Positions 1-5,777 of a DNA stretch of 6,140 bases are shown here, in pieces. Every line of letters begins with the position of its first letter. Positions within the stretch are counted from its first letter, which is position 1. The translations under genes and the position numbers were made by a program. Under the pieces are notes generated by a model that was not told the origin of the DNA, did no database searches, and was given only the letters and a program-made list of their open reading frames with translations. Source of the DNA: Synergistaceae bacterium UBA4088. GTDB taxonomy: Bacteria > Synergistota > Synergistia > Synergistales > Thermovirgaceae. The DNA lies in NCBI GenBank assembly GCA_002382605.1, contig DFYG01000130.1:1-6140 (forward strand), in the 5' to 3' direction.

Positions 1-242
1 GCCGCCGAGGCCGACACCCACGGGGCTCCGTTGAACGCCCACGGGATGGCCCTGCGGGGGACAATGTTCTCCTTCCCAAGGAGTTTAAGGAAATCCAGGA
101 AAGGCTGAAAAAGGGGCGGTCCCAGCCTCAGCTGCATTCTTGCATGGAAGATCCTGTCGACCCCCTCGAAGACGAACGAAAGCAGAGAGGAAAATACAAG
201 GAGTGCCACTCCCGCTAGGATCTTGAACATAAGAAGGGTCAT
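1..242 (-). CDS. mbhM: MbhM, NuoH-like membrane anchor subunit, 3' part outside the window
   Basis: The first 80 codons of a NuoH/MbhM-family (complex I subunit 1, HycD/EchB-like) membrane protein; the frame runs off the window at base 1. Residues about 5-25 form the first transmembrane helix. Then comes the cytoplasmic loop motif characteristic of the family, EGVDRIFHARMQLRLGPP (residues 26-43) followed by FQPFLDFLKLLGKE (45-58). A second hydrophobic segment begins near residue 65. The subunit connects the hydrogenase arm to the ion-translocating membrane arm; in complex I the equivalent subunit lines the quinone cavity. The ATG at 242 overlaps the mbhL stop (ATGA) with GGGAG close upstream. 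The in-frame ATG at codon 5 (230) is an alternative with better SD spacing. Identity is clear from the loop motif despite truncation. Confidence 0.93.
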   Translation of the reverse strand, partial: MTLLMFKILAGVALLVFSSLLSFVFEGVDRIFHARMQLRLGPPLFQPFLDFLKLLGKENIVPRRAIPWAFNGAPWVSASA

Positions 243-1477
243 GCTCCCATCACTCTCCCTGTTTTTTCGCGGCAAAGTTTAAGAAGATCGTTCTTTGTGA
301 CGATCTGTCCTGAGCCGCTCGAGCGGTCGGTCAGAACCATGCGCTCCATGCAGGAAATGCACGGATCGACACTGTTGATTATCAGTGGGGCATCCGCGAG
401 TTCGTTGTCCTTGAACATGATCGGCCACGAAACTGCGTTGGCGTATGTCGGTGCCCGTACCTTCCACCAGGTGATGTTGTCCTGCCCACCGGTAAGTCTC
501 AGAATGTGCGAGTCATCTCCCCGCGGCCCCTCTATCGCGCCCCAGCCTGTGCCGTCCGCCTGCTTGAGGTAGTTGAGCAGTTTGGGAAGTTTTGGCTCCC
601 ACATGAGATCCCCCGAAGGAAGACCCGCCATAACAGTTTCAATTATCTCGATAGATTGGTAGACCTCAAGGACCCTGACCAGGAACCGGTCGAACACGTC
701 TCCATAAACTTCTCCGGTGTGATCCTGGGGCACAAGCGGCTTTATGTCCATGTCGCAGTAGGCTTCATAAGGGGATGACCACCGGAGGTCAACCCTGAGG
801 CCGCTCCCCCTGGCGGTGGGTCCGAGGGCGCAGTGAGTAACGGCATCTTCTTTTGAGAGCACACCGACATTGCGCATCCTTGCCTTGGCTACGGGATCTT
901 CGGTTACAACATCATAGAAGATCCCGAATTCGTTCTTGTAGAAATCGATCATTTCGCGGAGCGCATTGTCCACCGAGGGCGTGATGTCCCTGCGTACCCC
1001 CCCGACAGTACCGGTACCGTAGTTGACGCGGTTTCCGGTAAAGGCCTCGAGAACGTCCATAACCTTTTCTCGAAGGATCATTCCCAGGTGGAAAGCAGAA
1101 TCGTAACCGAATGTGTAGCAGGCGACGCCAGCCCACAGGATGTGCGAGTGGATGCGTTCAAGTTCAAGCACCAGGGTCCTTATGTACTGTGCCCTGGCCG
1201 GGACTTCTATCTTTGCAGCATCCTCGACCGCCCTTACGAACGCCTCGATGTGTGTAAAAGAACATATACCGCAGATACGCTCGGCCAGATAGATTATCTG
1301 GATCGGGTTTCTGTCCCGGGCCATGAACTCAATGCCTCTATGGATGGCTCCAGGGCGTATGGTAGCTTTGACTATACGTTCGCCATCGACATCGAGCCAG
1401 GCGGTGATAGGTTCCTTGAGACCGACATGGACGGGGCCGATCGGCACTTGATAGGTTTTTTTTGCTCCTTCAGCCAT
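239..1477 (-). CDS. mbhL: MbhL, [NiFe] hydrogenase large (catalytic) subunit, group 4
   Basis: 412-residue catalytic subunit that would bind the NiFe(CN)2CO centre and reduce protons to H2; homologous to NuoD. The N-terminal ligand motif ERICGICSFTH (residues 66-76) supplies Cys69 and Cys72. The C-terminal motif DPCISCMER (371-379) supplies Cys373 and Cys376. All four ligands are present, unlike the related MBS/MBX sulfur-reducing enzymes. Other family landmarks are GAIHRGIE (43-50), LELERIHSHILWAG, GGVRRDI and GPTARGSGLRVDLR. After Arg379 a 33-residue tail continues to the stop. The R-M boundary resembles the point where HycE is cut by its maturation protease HycI, so the tail may be removed after nickel insertion. 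The start has a perfect AGGAGGT 6 nt upstream. The stop overlaps the mbhM start by 3 nt or more (ATGA). Confidence 0.97.
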   Translation of the reverse strand: MAEGAKKTYQVPIGPVHVGLKEPITAWLDVDGERIVKATIRPGAIHRGIEFMARDRNPIQIIYLAERICGICSFTHIEAFVRAVEDAAKIEVPARAQYIRTLVLELERIHSHILWAGVACYTFGYDSAFHLGMILREKVMDVLEAFTGNRVNYGTGTVGGVRRDITPSVDNALREMIDFYKNEFGIFYDVVTEDPVAKARMRNVGVLSKEDAVTHCALGPTARGSGLRVDLRWSSPYEAYCDMDIKPLVPQDHTGEVYGDVFDRFLVRVLEVYQSIEIIETVMAGLPSGDLMWEPKLPKLLNYLKQADGTGWGAIEGPRGDDSHILRLTGGQDNITWWKVRAPTYANAVSWPIMFKDNELADAPLIINSVDPCISCMERMVLTDRSSGSGQIVTKNDLLKLCREKTGRVMGA

Positions 1478-1483
1478 TCCGGC

Positions 1484-1490
1484 ACCTCCT
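1484..1490 (-). promoter_or_regulatory. Strong ribosome-binding site of mbhL, overlapping the mbhK stop
   Basis: On the coding strand this reads AGGAGGT, 6 nt before the mbhL ATG. The mbhK TAG stop (1491-1489) shares its bases with the start of this site. A ribosome finishing mbhK therefore ends on the mbhL landing site, which suggests coupled but independently strong initiation of the catalytic subunit. Confidence 0.85.
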
Positions 1491-2040
1491 AGGAGAGTTC
1501 CCTGATATCTTCAGGCTTCGGACCTGTCTCGTCTCGCCGCCACGGCTTTATATCCTCGTTCCAGTCCTCCGGAAGGAAGATAAGCGCCTTGTTGGGGAGG
1601 CCGTCGAAATCAACACCCAGCATTTCCCGGATCTCCCGTTCGCTGTACTCGATCCCGGGGATTCTCTCCCAAAGCGACGGCATGACAAGGTCGCTTTTCG
1701 GAACGTCGACTGTGAGGGTTATGCCAAGACGATTGCCTCGTCCTGCGCATCTGAAGAGAGAAAAGTGATAGTTGAGTTGAACGGAAGATCCTATGTCGTC
1801 TCCGGAAGTAATGTGAAAGTGCAGAAAGTCGATTTCTCCGAGGGCATCTACAAGATCCGTAAATCTCTCCCTGTCTACGGAGAGCCACAGGTTCCTGTAG
1901 GCAACATTGCCGGCAACGCCCCCCTTGTAGTCCCTGAGTTCTATTTCGCGGACTGAATCTCCGAACTTGTCGCGTATGCATTCAATTACCTGTTCGGGGT
2001 CCATGCTTACCTTTACATATTCGGGACAGCGTGGCTTCAT
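1489..2040 (-). CDS. mbhK: MbhK, NuoC-like 30 kDa subunit of the hydrogenase arm
   Basis: 183-residue soluble protein of the respiratory-chain 30 kDa/NuoC family. It is a structural partner of MbhL and carries no cofactor. The C-terminal signature is clear: ERIPGIEYSEREIREMLGVD (residues 125-144), then DGLPNKALIFLPEDW (146-160). The N-terminal half has the usual alternating alpha/beta character (YRNLWLSVDRERFTDLVDAL, then FLHFHITSGDD). The frame is open for another 33 codons upstream to an ATG at 2139, but that extension is Arg/Gly/Ser-rich, lies inside mbhJ and does not resemble the family. The ATG at 2040 forms an ATGA overlap with the mbhJ stop and has AGGTG 7 nt upstream, so I take it as the start. 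The TAG stop is embedded in the ribosome-binding site of mbhL. Confidence 0.93.
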   Translation of the reverse strand: MKPRCPEYVKVSMDPEQVIECIRDKFGDSVREIELRDYKGGVAGNVAYRNLWLSVDRERFTDLVDALGEIDFLHFHITSGDDIGSSVQLNYHFSLFRCAGRGNRLGITLTVDVPKSDLVMPSLWERIPGIEYSEREIREMLGVDFDGLPNKALIFLPEDWNEDIKPWRRDETGPKPEDIRELS

Positions 2041-2498
2041 TTCACGGCACCTGCCTTCTGGACTTCTTCTTTCAGTTTTTCTAGTTTCAGGATCGCCTTG
2101 GCGGCACCCTCGATTATGGCCTCCGGACGGGGAGGGCATCCGTGGACGTAGACATCGACAGGAATTATGTTGTCCACAGGGCCGTCGAGGCTGTAGGACT
2201 TATAGAAGACGTCTCCGGAGCAGGCGCAGTTGCCTATCGCGATGACCACCTTCGGATCCGGCATCTGGGCATAGATGCGGCGGAGCCTTCCCGTCATGTA
2301 CTTTGTGACGGGTCCAGTAACGAGAAGTGCGTCGGCGTGGCGTGGCGTTCCGACAAGCTTCATCCCGAAGCGTTCTATATCGTACCTTGGAGTGATGGTG
2401 GCCACGATCTCAATATCACAACCGTTACAGGATCCGCTGTTGCAGTGAAAGACCCATATCGACTTGGTAAGTATGTCGAGGTAGCGTTCAAGCTTCAT
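2037..2498 (-). CDS. mbhJ: MbhJ, hydrogenase small subunit (NuoB-like, proximal [4Fe-4S] cluster)
   Basis: 153-residue soluble subunit of the NADH:ubiquinone oxidoreductase 20 kDa (NuoB)/group 4 hydrogenase small-subunit family. Expected ligands of the proximal [4Fe-4S] cluster are Cys24 and Cys27 in GSCNGCDIE (residues 22-30), Cys91 in GNCACSGD (residues 89-96) and Cys121 in HGCPPRPE (residues 119-126). Cys19 and Cys93 are extra cysteines beside these motifs. The CxxC spacing is hydrogenase-like; complex I NuoB has adjacent cysteines instead. The subunit passes electrons to the NiFe centre in MbhL. There is no Tat signal peptide, consistent with a cytoplasm-facing peripheral arm. The gene begins 12 nt after mbhI, behind a G-rich ribosome-binding sequence, and ends in an ATGA overlap with mbhK. 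Confidence 0.96.
   Translation of the reverse strand: MKLERYLDILTKSIWVFHCNSGSCNGCDIEIVATITPRYDIERFGMKLVGTPRHADALLVTGPVTKYMTGRLRRIYAQMPDPKVVIAIGNCACSGDVFYKSYSLDGPVDNIIPVDVYVHGCPPRPEAIIEGAAKAILKLEKLKEEVQKAGAVK
2048..2052 (-). promoter_or_regulatory. Ribosome-binding site that decides the mbhK start
   Basis: The coding strand reads AGGTG, 7 nt before the ATG at 2040. Together with the ATGA overlap with mbhJ, it favours this ATG over the upstream in-frame ATG at 2139. Confidence 0.65.
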
Positions 2499-2510
2499 CG
2501 TCCCGCCCCC

Positions 2511-2849
2511 TTACAGAAGCACCAGCACTGCGAGGACCGCGACCGTGAGAACGAAGTAGCCCACGTAGTCGCTCGCTATGCCGCTGTGAATTTCGATCAG
2601 ACTGTCGTAGTATGGTTTAAGTGCCTTGACGAAGCCCCAATAGGCGGAAGAGGCTGGAACCCCCATGTCGTCTCCATCTTCAGGAACCTCGTTGCTTCCA
2701 TAAAAGATCTCATCCTGTTCTGTCCCCTCTTTGTAATCATCTCTTCCGAGAGATCTGAGCCAGAGGACAAGAGCAGAGGTTATGCCGAAAAAGATCAGCC
2801 AGACGTATACATCCCAGTATCCGAAACCTGAATAGACCTTTGCCCACAT
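2511..2849 (-). CDS. mbhI: MbhI, linker membrane subunit between the Mrp-like and hydrogenase arms
   Basis: 112-residue protein with an N-terminal hydrophobic helix (about residues 12-33), a strongly acidic hydrophilic middle (about residues 36-66, including DDYKEGTEQDE and PEDGDDMG) and a C-terminal helix (about residues 94-112) that runs to the very end (AVLAVLVLL). The middle contains VPASSAYWGFVKALKPYYDS followed by SDYVGYF, which I recognise as MbhI-like. In the family this subunit resembles the C-terminal lateral-helix part of large antiporter subunits and helps tie the ion-pumping arm to the hydrogenase module. Its position between mbhH and mbhJ is the expected one for MBH. It has no cysteine or other redox ligand. 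The start is coupled to the mbhH stop by a 1-nt overlap and preceded by GGGGGGTGG. Confidence 0.85.
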   Translation of the reverse strand: MWAKVYSGFGYWDVYVWLIFFGITSALVLWLRSLGRDDYKEGTEQDEIFYGSNEVPEDGDDMGVPASSAYWGFVKALKPYYDSLIEIHSGIASDYVGYFVLTVAVLAVLVLL

Positions 2850-4414
2850 CAGAGTCCACCCCCCATGACCGCGGATATATAGCCGGCCTGATCTACGAGT
2901 GCCTTGGCCGCCGGTTCAACAAGATGCGAAAGCGTCCAGGTAGGGAAGAGCGTCAGAGCGATAATTACTATCGTCAGAACGGACATGCCTATGAGCATGG
3001 ATCCGGGAACTTCTTTCACATTCGCGAATTTTTTCTTTGCGGGACCGAGGAACGCGGTCTGGAAGACCTTGACGAAGGACGCCAGTGTCAAAACCGAAGT
3101 GACGAGAGCCACGACCGCAAGCAGCGGATATACGGCAAAGGTGGACTGGTAGATAAGCAATTTGGAGACGAACCCGTTGAAGGGGGGGATGCCGGCAATG
3201 GCCGCGGCCGCGATAAAGAACATGAATGTTGTGTGAGGCATGACACTCGCGAGCCCTCCAAGTTCGTTGAGGTTCCGTGAACCGGCGGCGTAATAGACGG
3301 CTCCTGCAGTAAGGAAGAGCAGCCCCTTGTACATCGTGTAGTTTATGATGTGAAATATTCCGCCCTTCATGGCAGTGAAGCCGTAGTCAGCCATGGCCTG
3401 CGGATCCCTGAGGGCCAGAAGGCCGACCCCGAGAGCGAGAAGAATGTAGCCTATCTGAGAGACCGAATGATAGGCCATGAGGCGCTTGATCTCTTTCTGG
3501 ATGACGGCCATCGTTACACCTATGAACATCGATAGCACACCCATCACAATGATGGTCCAGGGTATAACGGAGCTTCCAAGGCTGGCCCCGTAAAGAGAGA
3601 AGCAGACCCTGAAGAGACCGTAGAGCGATGCCTGGCTTACTCCTACGAGGAGACAGGTGACTCCCGCTGGAGCCTCTGCATAGGCGTCGGGAGTCCACAT
3701 ATGCATCGGCACGGTCCCGCACTTCATGGTCAGGGACACCACCAGGAAGACAAGCGCGATCTTTTCGGCGTAGCCCATATGGAGCATTCTGGCAACCGCA
3801 GCGATGTTGACCGCGTTGTATCTTCCGTAAAGGAAACCCACGGCGATGAGAATGAACATCGCGGACAGGGTCGATACGATCATGTACTTGAAGGAAGCCT
3901 CCACCGCTTCCGGACGGTCGCGCCAGAAGGCTATGAGACCGAAGGATGCGACTGACGCTATCTCAAGAAAGACAAAGAAGTTGAACAGATCACCGGTAAG
4001 CTGCATGCCAAGCATTCCAGTAACAAGGAGGAAATAAAGGGCCGAGAACTTTTCAAGCCCGGTGAACTTGTCCATGAAGCTCAGAGAAAAGAACGCCCCT
4101 GCAAGTGCGGCTATGGATCCGACAACAGCCATGAAGGCGCTGAAGGCATCTACCTGGAGAATAATTCTTATCGGCCAGCTGAGTCCCGACGGGAGAGTCA
4201 GGTTCCAGTTCTCTGCTCCCATTACATAAACGGCCGTTCCGTCGGCAAGAACCTTTTGCAAAAGCAGCAGGCACATAGCAGTGGTGGTGATGGATATGAA
4301 TATCATCCACCCGTTGCGGACATTTCGTCCGCCAAGGCCCGCTACAGGCGATGCAAAAGCACCGAGAAGAGGAATGGCGAGCACAAGCGCAGGAAGATGT
4401 ATTTGCCAGTTCAT
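2849..4414 (-). CDS. mbhH: MbhH, MrpD/NuoN-like antiporter-type ion-translocating subunit
   Basis: 521-residue, highly hydrophobic protein with roughly 13-14 transmembrane helices, from the proton-conducting antiporter family (MrpD, NuoL/M/N, PF00361). Residues corresponding to the conserved membrane charge path can be picked out: Glu151 in NFFVFLEIASVASFG, Lys231 in SLTMKCGTVPMHMWTPDAYA, His316 in LMAYHSVSQIGY, Lys363 in NYTMYKGLLFL, and Lys418 in GFVSKLLIY. These are the Glu and Lys residues that NuoM/MrpD-type channels use for ion transfer, so the subunit looks functional. It is the only full antiporter-like subunit in the window, as in MBH. It follows mbhG with a 4-nt overlap, has a perfect AGGAGGT ribosome-binding site, and shares one nucleotide with mbhI (TGATG). 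Confidence 0.95.
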   Translation of the reverse strand: MNWQIHLPALVLAIPLLGAFASPVAGLGGRNVRNGWMIFISITTTAMCLLLLQKVLADGTAVYVMGAENWNLTLPSGLSWPIRIILQVDAFSAFMAVVGSIAALAGAFFSLSFMDKFTGLEKFSALYFLLVTGMLGMQLTGDLFNFFVFLEIASVASFGLIAFWRDRPEAVEASFKYMIVSTLSAMFILIAVGFLYGRYNAVNIAAVARMLHMGYAEKIALVFLVVSLTMKCGTVPMHMWTPDAYAEAPAGVTCLLVGVSQASLYGLFRVCFSLYGASLGSSVIPWTIIVMGVLSMFIGVTMAVIQKEIKRLMAYHSVSQIGYILLALGVGLLALRDPQAMADYGFTAMKGGIFHIINYTMYKGLLFLTAGAVYYAAGSRNLNELGGLASVMPHTTFMFFIAAAAIAGIPPFNGFVSKLLIYQSTFAVYPLLAVVALVTSVLTLASFVKVFQTAFLGPAKKKFANVKEVPGSMLIGMSVLTIVIIALTLFPTWTLSHLVEPAAKALVDQAGYISAVMGGGL

Positions 4415-4758
4415 CCTCTCAACCTCCTGATCTCTCGTACATCCAGTGTCCCGTAATGACGGTACAGCAACATGATCAGCGACAGCAACAAGGCGGATGT
4501 CGCAAGCCCGATCACTATTGCCGTGAGTGTGAGGGCCTGTGGAGTGGGCAGGACCATTCTCCTGACCTCCCCGGCGAGCGTGAAGATGGGAATGCTCCCG
4601 CCGCTGCGATATCCAAGCACAATAAGAAGAAGATTGACCGACGCTTCAAGAAGTGATATCCCGATCGCGATCTTGATAAGGTTTCTCTCGAAGAGTATCG
4701 CGTACAACCCAAGGAAGAAGATCACCCCGACAATAATGAACGGCGCGTTACCTGTCAT
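4411..4758 (-). CDS. mbhG: MbhG, MrpC/NuoK-like antiporter subunit
   Basis: 115-residue membrane protein of the MnhC/MrpC family, a relative of complex I NuoK. Three helices are visible, at about residues 6-23, 27-48 and 74-98. The motif FERNLIKIAIGISLLEASVN spans residues 23-42 and includes a membrane-embedded Glu38. The second family motif is PTPQALTLTAIVIG at residues 71-84. I chose the ATG at 4758. A TTG 33 nt further upstream (4791) would add 11 residues but lies deeper inside mbhF and lacks family support, whereas the ATG gives the usual length of about 113-115 residues. With this start the gene overlaps mbhF by 11 nt. It overlaps mbhH by 4 nt (ATGA). It acts next to MbhH in the ion-translocation arm. 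Confidence 0.92.
   Translation of the reverse strand: MTGNAPFIIVGVIFFLGLYAILFERNLIKIAIGISLLEASVNLLLIVLGYRSGGSIPIFTLAGEVRRMVLPTPQALTLTAIVIGLATSALLLSLIMLLYRHYGTLDVREIRRLRG
4422..4428 (-). promoter_or_regulatory. Strong ribosome-binding site of mbhH inside the end of mbhG
   Basis: The coding strand reads AGGAGGT, 7 nt before the mbhH ATG at 4414, and lies within the last codons of mbhG. It confirms the mbhH start and would give the large antiporter-like subunit efficient re-initiation. Confidence 0.8.
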
Positions 4759-5245
4759 GGCCGGTTTCCCCGCTTTCTGAAGCGTTATCAAAGAGGCGGA
4801 TCCCCTTGAACATATAAAGGATGATCAGGGAGAGACCTCCGATAACCTCGAGTCCAACTGCCATGTTCATGACAGAGATGGTTCCGGCACTGTTGAGAAC
4901 TCCGCTGTTCGGACCAATGGGAACCGCGGCCCCGAAAATACCACCCTGGCCGGCAAGGAAGTTGAAGAAGAGCGTCGAAGTGATCCCCAAAAGGCCTGCA
5001 CCGATGAAAACCAGAAGACCTGTCGTTTCCATGGCGCTGAGTAAACCTGTTTTCGCGAAGGAGAGGGTCTTCTTCCCGCCGTATGATACGAGAAGAAAGG
5101 CCATCATCGTAGCCACTACCGCCCCGCCCTGAAAACCGCCTCCCGGCGTAAGGTGGCCGTGGATTATGATGTAGATGCCGAAGATGCCAATGAACCAGGC
5201 GAAGACGTCACAGATGGTCCTTACGACAACTGAAAGAGGGTTCAT
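4748..5245 (-). CDS. mbhF: MbhF, MrpB-like antiporter subunit
   Basis: 165-residue MnhB/MrpB-domain membrane protein with four predicted helices: about residues 14-29, 40-55, 75-97 and 125-146. The hallmark MrpB motif GHLTPGGGFQGG is present at residues 30-41. Other features are a conserved-looking acidic residue, Glu133, within the last helix (MNMAVGLEVIGGLSLII) and a glycine-rich loop between helices 3 and 4 (AGQGGIFGAAVPIGPNSG). The subunit belongs to the Mrp-like half of the complex and is thought to support Na+/H+ exchange; it carries no redox cofactor. The ATG overlaps the mbhE stop by 4 nt and lies 7 nt downstream of GGGGAGGG. The hydrophilic tail (NASESGETGHDR) overlaps the start of mbhG. 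The length is normal for the family. Confidence 0.94.
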   Translation of the reverse strand: MNPLSVVVRTICDVFAWFIGIFGIYIIIHGHLTPGGGFQGGAVVATMMAFLLVSYGGKKTLSFAKTGLLSAMETTGLLVFIGAGLLGITSTLFFNFLAGQGGIFGAAVPIGPNSGVLNSAGTISVMNMAVGLEVIGGLSLIILYMFKGIRLFDNASESGETGHDR

Positions 5246-5517
5246 TGTCTTTCCCTCCCCTTCCGGAAGAGCGCCAGTACGGAACAGACAGCTGTGAAAA
5301 GAACCGCCGCCTCGCCCAGGGTATCAAATCCCCTGTAATCGAAGACTATCGAGGTAACAATGTTGTTCACAGAGCGTTCCTGTTGGGCGTTTTCAATGTA
5401 GTAATCGTCCATCGGAGCAACGGGGACATCCCCGAATGGATGGATCCTGTCAATGGCCCCCCAGAACGTCCCGACCACAACCAGGACGGCGATCATGAAA
5501 AGAACGCGTTTTTTCAT
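5242..5517 (-). CDS. mbhE: MbhE, MrpA C-terminal-like membrane subunit
   Basis: 91-residue protein of the MbhE family, equivalent to the extreme C-terminus of MrpA. An N-terminal transmembrane helix (about residues 5-22) leads into a polar, acidic outer loop (residues 23-50, containing PFGDVP and MDDYYIENAQQE). A second helix carries the conserved block VNNIVTSIVFDYRGFDTLGE (residues 50-69), followed by AAVLFTAVCSVLALFR. The charged residues Asp60, Arg62, Asp65 and Glu69 in this block are characteristic of the family and probably contribute to ion handling or to packing against MbhD and MbhF. The N-terminal helix could be mistaken for a signal peptide, but family precedent favours a retained membrane anchor. 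The start is well supported by an SD sequence at 5524-5531, and both ends overlap neighbours by 4 nt. Confidence 0.92.
   Translation of the reverse strand: MKKRVLFMIAVLVVVGTFWGAIDRIHPFGDVPVAPMDDYYIENAQQERSVNNIVTSIVFDYRGFDTLGEAAVLFTAVCSVLALFRKGRERQ
5253..5260 (-). promoter_or_regulatory. Ribosome-binding site of mbhF inside the end of mbhE
   Basis: The coding strand reads GGGGAGGG, 7 nt before the mbhF ATG at 5245, inside the last codons of mbhE. It supports that start. Confidence 0.7.
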
Positions 5518-5777
5518 CTCTGGTCACCCCCGTTGTTCTTCCTCATGGCGTTGCAGGCCCGGAGCGCGATGATGTAGATCGCGGTGCTGAGGCCTGCCCC
5601 GATGGCCGCTTCAGCTATGGCCACGTCGGGAGCCTGGAGAATGAAGAACTCGAGCGATAGAAGCAGGCTGAAAACAGCCAGTGAAACCACCGACGAAAGG
5701 AGGTCGCGGAACCAGACGGCATAGAACGCGGAAAGCGCGATCAGCGTCAGGACGGCGATATGTCCTAAGCCGCTCAT
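5514..5777 (-). CDS. mbhD: MbhD, MrpA C-terminal-like membrane subunit (DUF4040 family)
   Basis: 87-residue integral membrane protein matching the MbhD/DUF4040 family, equivalent to part of the C-terminal region of the large antiporter subunit MrpA. Three hydrophobic helices can be seen: roughly residues 5-22, 26-47 and 52-72. The signature LQAPDVAIAEAAIGAG spans residues 47-62 and places acidic residues Asp51 and Glu56 in or next to the membrane. In the Mrp/MBH family this region is implicated in Na+ or H+ movement. The ATG overlaps the mbhC stop by 4 nt and is preceded by a GGCGGTG ribosome-binding sequence. The hydrophilic tail (KNNGGDQR) overlaps the mbhE start. The N-terminal antiporter part of MrpA is absent from this gene, as is usual for MBH operons. 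Confidence 0.92.
   Translation of the reverse strand: MSGLGHIAVLTLIALSAFYAVWFRDLLSSVVSLAVFSLLLSLEFFILQAPDVAIAEAAIGAGLSTAIYIIALRACNAMRKNNGGDQR
5524..5531 (-). promoter_or_regulatory. Ribosome-binding site of mbhE inside the end of mbhD
   Basis: The coding strand reads GGGGGTGA, 6 nt before the mbhE ATG at 5517. It supports that ATG as the start of mbhE, overlapping the mbhD stop by 4 nt. Confidence 0.7.

Noticed and set aside
1088..1492. 134-codon open frame on the plus strand
   Set aside because: Antisense to the N-terminal part of mbhL, which has diagnostic NiFe motifs; a shadow frame.
1462..1956. 164-codon open frame on the plus strand
   Set aside because: Antisense to mbhK, with no family resemblance; a shadow frame.
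2041..2139. 33-residue N-terminal extension of mbhK from the ATG at 2139
   Set aside because: The extension is Arg/Gly/Ser-rich, overlaps mbhJ by about 100 nt and lacks NuoC-family character. The ATG at 2040 has an SD sequence and an ATGA overlap.
2142..2831. 229-codon open frame on the plus strand
   Set aside because: It lies antisense to mbhJ and mbhI, which are clearly real. The translation has no recognisable domain, and it looks like a shadow of the codon bias of the true genes.
239..4414. Annotation as respiratory complex I (nuoB, C, D, H, N)
   Set aside because: The RICGIC and DPCISC motifs in the large subunit and the CxxC spacing in the small subunit are hydrogenase features. The Mrp-like genes and their order match MBH, not Nuo.
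4759..4791. TTG start for mbhG at 4791
   Set aside because: It would overlap mbhF by 44 nt and add 11 residues not typical of MrpC. The ATG at 4758 gives the normal family length.
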